The position numbers were made by a program, and so were the translations under genes. From contig NZ_JASLAW010000240.1 in the NCBI RefSeq assembly GCF_030147005.1, forward strand, positions 1 through 6,169: a stretch of 6,169 bases of DNA, read 5' to 3'. The notes beneath the pieces were generated by a model. It was not told the DNA's origin and did not search any database. It saw nothing but the letters and a program-made list of their open reading frames with translations. Shown here piece after piece: positions 3,997-6,169 of this stretch. The stretch is from Pseudomonas sp. (lineage in GTDB: Bacteria; Pseudomonadota; Gammaproteobacteria; Pseudomonadales; Pseudomonadaceae). Position 1 is the stretch's first letter. The number at the start of each line of letters is the position of its first letter.

Positions 3997-6169
3997 TCAG
4001 GCCCGGTCGCGCTCCAGCAAAGGCTTCAAGTAGTAACCGGTGTGCGACTGCTGCATCTCGGCAACTTGTTCCGGTGTGCCCACGGCGATGATTTGCCCCC
4101 CCTTGGAACCGCCTTCCGGCCCCAGGTCAACCAGCCAGTCAGCGGTCTTGATTACATCAAGGTTGTGCTCGATCACCACCACGGTGTTGCCGTGGTCACG
4201 CAAGCGGTGCAGTACATCCAGCAACTGTTGGATATCCGCGAAGTGCAGACCGGTGGTTGGCTCATCGAGGATATACAAGGTCTTGCCCGTATCGCGCTTG
4301 GACAGCTCGCGCGACAGCTTAACCCGCTGCGCCTCACCACCGGACAGCGTGGTCGCCGACTGGCCCAGTTTGATATACGACAGGCCCACATCCATTAACG
4401 TCTGCAGCTTGCGCGCCAACGCTGGAACCGCGTCGAAGAACACCCGAGCTTCCTCGATGGTCATCTCCAGGGTCTCGTGGATGTTCTTGCCCTTGTACTT
4501 GATCTCCAGGGTCTCGCGGTTATAGCGCTTGCTCTTGCAAACATCGCAGGGCACGTAGATATCCGGCAGGAAGTGCATCTCCACCTTGATCAAGCCATCG
4601 CCCTGGCACGCTTCACAACGCCCGCCCTTGACGTTGAACGAGAACCGGCCTGGCCCGTAACCTCGTGAGCGGGATTCCGGAACACCCGCAAACAACTCGC
4701 GAATCGGCGTGAACAGCCCGGTATAAGTCGCTGGGTTGGAGCGCGGCGTACGGCCAATCGGGCTCTGGTCGATATCGACCACCTTGTCCAGGTGCTCCAG
4801 GCCTTTGATGCTGTCGTGGGGCGCCGCTTCAAGGGTGGTCGCGCCGTTCAAGGCGGTGGCACTCAAGGGGAACAACGTGTTGTTGATCAGCGTCGACTTG
4901 CCCGAGCCGGAAACACCGGTCACACAGGTCAGCAGGCCCAGAGGAATCTCCAAGTCAACATTGCGCAAGTTGTTGCCACGCGCGCCCTTGAGGTGCAGCG
5001 CCATTTTCTTGTTACGCGGCGTGCGCTTGGCCGGCACCGCGATTTTCACGCGGCCCGAGAGGTATTTGCCGGTCAGCGAATCTGGATGCGCCATGACTTC
5101 GGCAGGCGTGCCCTCGGCGACAATATGTCCGCCATGCACGCCCGCGCCCGGGCCAATGTCGACTACATAATCCGCCAGGCGAATCGCGTCTTCATCGTGC
5201 TCGACCACGATCACCGTGTTGCCAATATCGCGCAGGTGTTTCAACGTACCCAGCAAGCGATAATTGTCACGTTGATGCAAGCCGATCGACGGCTCATCGA
5301 GGATGTACAACACGCCCACCAGCCCGGCGCCGATCTGGCTGGCCAGTCGAATCCGCTGAGCCTCGCCGCCGGACAAGGTATCTGCACTGCGGTCAAGCGA
5401 TAGATAGTCCAGGCCAACGTTGACCAGGAACTGCAGACGCTCGCGAATTTCCTTGAGGATCTTGTCGGCAATCTCCCCACGGCGGCCGGTCAGCTTGAGT
5501 ACGCCGAAGTATTCACAAGCATCGCCGATCGGCAGGTTGGTCACTGCAGGCAGCGTCTTCTCGCCAACCCACACATGCCGCGCTTCACGACGCAAGCGCG
5601 TACCGCGGCAATCAGGGCACGGTTGGGTGCTGAGGAATTTCGCCAGCTCTTCGCGTACGCTCGCCGACTCGGTCTCGCGATAACGACGCTCCAGGTTCGG
5701 TACGATGCCTTCGAACGGGTGGGAGCGCTTGACGATGTCGCCGCGGTCGTTCAGGTACTTGAAGTCGACGTTCTGCGAACCGCTGCCGTGAAGAACGACC
5801 TTCTGCTGGTCCGCCGGCAGTTGGTTGAACGGTACTTCCAGGCTGAATCTATAGTGCGACGCCAGTGACCCCAGCATCTGGAAGTAGTAGACGTTGCGCC
5901 TGTCCCAGCCGCGTATCGCCCCCTCCGCCAATGTCAGGTCGCCGTTGACCAGGCGCTTGATGTCGAAGAACTGCTTAACGCCCAGGCCATCGCAGGTCGG
6001 GCAGGCGCCGGCCGGGTTGTTGAAGGAAAACAGCTTGGGTTCCAGCTCGCTGATGGCATGGCCGCAGATCGGGCAGGCAAAGCGCGCGGAGAAGATGACC
6101 TCCTCGCCGGGCTCATCGTCCATCGGCGCTACCAGGGCGATACCGTCTGCCAGCTTCAGCGCCGTCTCG
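3997..6169 (-). CDS. uvrA: Excinuclease ABC subunit A (5' part outside window)
   Basis: UvrA is the dimeric ABC ATPase that finds helix-distorting DNA lesions and loads UvrB in nucleotide excision repair. The frame stays open to the right edge: upstream of the Met at 6121-6123 it reads ETALKLADGIALVAP, conserved UvrA sequence, so that Met is not the start. About 723 residues are visible. By alignment to E. coli the full protein is about 944, so some 220 residues are missing, including the first Walker A. Counting that internal Met as 1, the visible elements are: zinc module 1 (Cys17, 20, 41, 44); ABC signature I LSGGEAQ (250-256); Walker B I ILDEP (274-278) and switch His309; Walker A II GVSGSGKST (403-411); zinc module 2 (Cys503, 506, 526, 529, CX2CX19CX2C); signature II LSGGEAQ (593-599); Walker B II ILDEP (618-622) and switch His653. 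All key residues are intact. It ends LKPLLERDRA. The promoter and any LexA site lie outside the window. Confidence 0.98.
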   Translation of the reverse strand, partial: ETALKLADGIALVAPMDDEPGEEVIFSARFACPICGHAISELEPKLFSFNNPAGACPTCDGLGVKQFFDIKRLVNGDLTLAEGAIRGWDRRNVYYFQMLGSLASHYRFSLEVPFNQLPADQQKVVLHGSGSQNVDFKYLNDRGDIVKRSHPFEGIVPNLERRYRETESASVREELAKFLSTQPCPDCRGTRLRREARHVWVGEKTLPAVTNLPIGDACEYFGVLKLTGRRGEIADKILKEIRERLQFLVNVGLDYLSLDRSADTLSGGEAQRIRLASQIGAGLVGVLYILDEPSIGLHQRDNYRLLGTLKHLRDIGNTVIVVEHDEDAIRLADYVVDIGPGAGVHGGHIVAEGTPAEVMAHPDSLTGKYLSGRVKIAVPAKRTPRNKKMALHLKGARGNNLRNVDLEIPLGLLTCVTGVSGSGKSTLINNTLFPLSATALNGATTLEAAPHDSIKGLEHLDKVVDIDQSPIGRTPRSNPATYTGLFTPIRELFAGVPESRSRGYGPGRFSFNVKGGRCEACQGDGLIKVEMHFLPDIYVPCDVCKSKRYNRETLEIKYKGKNIHETLEMTIEEARVFFDAVPALARKLQTLMDVGLSYIKLGQSATTLSGGEAQRVKLSRELSKRDTGKTLYILDEPTTGLHFADIQQLLDVLHRLRDHGNTVVVIEHNLDVIKTADWLVDLGPEGGSKGGQIIAVGTPEQVAEMQQSHTGYYLKPLLERDRA

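Noticed and set aside
3985..4006. Direct repeat GGCCCGG (3985-3991 and 4000-4006) flanking the uvrA stop
   Set aside because: It is a short GC-rich repeat, half of it uvrA coding sequence; nothing suggests an insertion footprint or attachment site.
4792..5403. 203-codon plus-strand frame opposite uvrA
   Set aside because: It is a shadow of uvrA codon bias; the protein is low in recognisable structure and lies antisense to intact ATPase motifs.
1..6169. Search for a novel defence, mobile or biosynthetic system
   Set aside because: All substantial sequence is accounted for by six conserved housekeeping or stress genes and their short control regions. No repeats, integrase, transposase, toxin-antitoxin pair or orphan gene was seen.

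Overview
The window comes from a gammaproteobacterial chromosome, most likely a Pseudomonas of the fluorescens/putida/syringae type rather than P. aeruginosa. The gene order rpsD-rpoA-rplQ / katA / bfrA(ftnA) / uvrA (convergent) is the one I know from P. aeruginosa (PA4238 rpoA, PA4237 rplQ, PA4236 katA, PA4235 bfrA, PA4234 uvrA). The protein sequences are recognisably Pseudomonas. The catalase N-terminus and sequence resemble what I remember of the fluorescens-type enzyme more than P. aeruginosa KatA. The species call is from memory, not from a search.

Layout. Positions 1-1623 (+) are the distal end of the alpha ribosomal-protein operon: the last 56 codons of rpsD (S4), complete rpoA (RNA polymerase alpha) and complete rplQ (L17). 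The operon closes with a strong intrinsic terminator at 1641-1668. After a 238-bp gap that carries a candidate regulated promoter comes katA (1862-3310, +), a 482-residue small-subunit haem catalase with its own terminator (3328-3352). A 155-bp gap leads to a 154-residue ferritin-like gene (3466-3930, +), usually annotated as bacterioferritin. Its residue 52 is Ala rather than the haem-ligating Met, so it fits the FtnA (haem-free) type better. A 16-bp stem with a GCAA tetraloop (3944-3979) lies between this gene and the convergent uvrA (3997 to beyond the right edge, -). It is flanked by A and T tracts and can end transcription from both sides.

How the genes fit together. The left block is transcription and translation machinery. 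The middle pair is peroxide defence and iron storage: KatA consumes H2O2 and needs haem iron, while the ferritin oxidises and stores Fe(II), which limits Fenton chemistry. The right block is the damage-recognition ATPase of nucleotide excision repair. katA and the ferritin gene are separated by a good terminator, so they are probably transcribed mostly as separate units.

I found no mobile element, CRISPR array, tRNA, rRNA, prophage or uncharacterised gene cassette. This is an ordinary core-genome region, and I do not see a new biological system in it. The points worth a second look are the haem-ligand substitution in the ferritin, a substitution at a NADPH-site position in the catalase, and an OxyR/LysR-like dyad upstream of katA.
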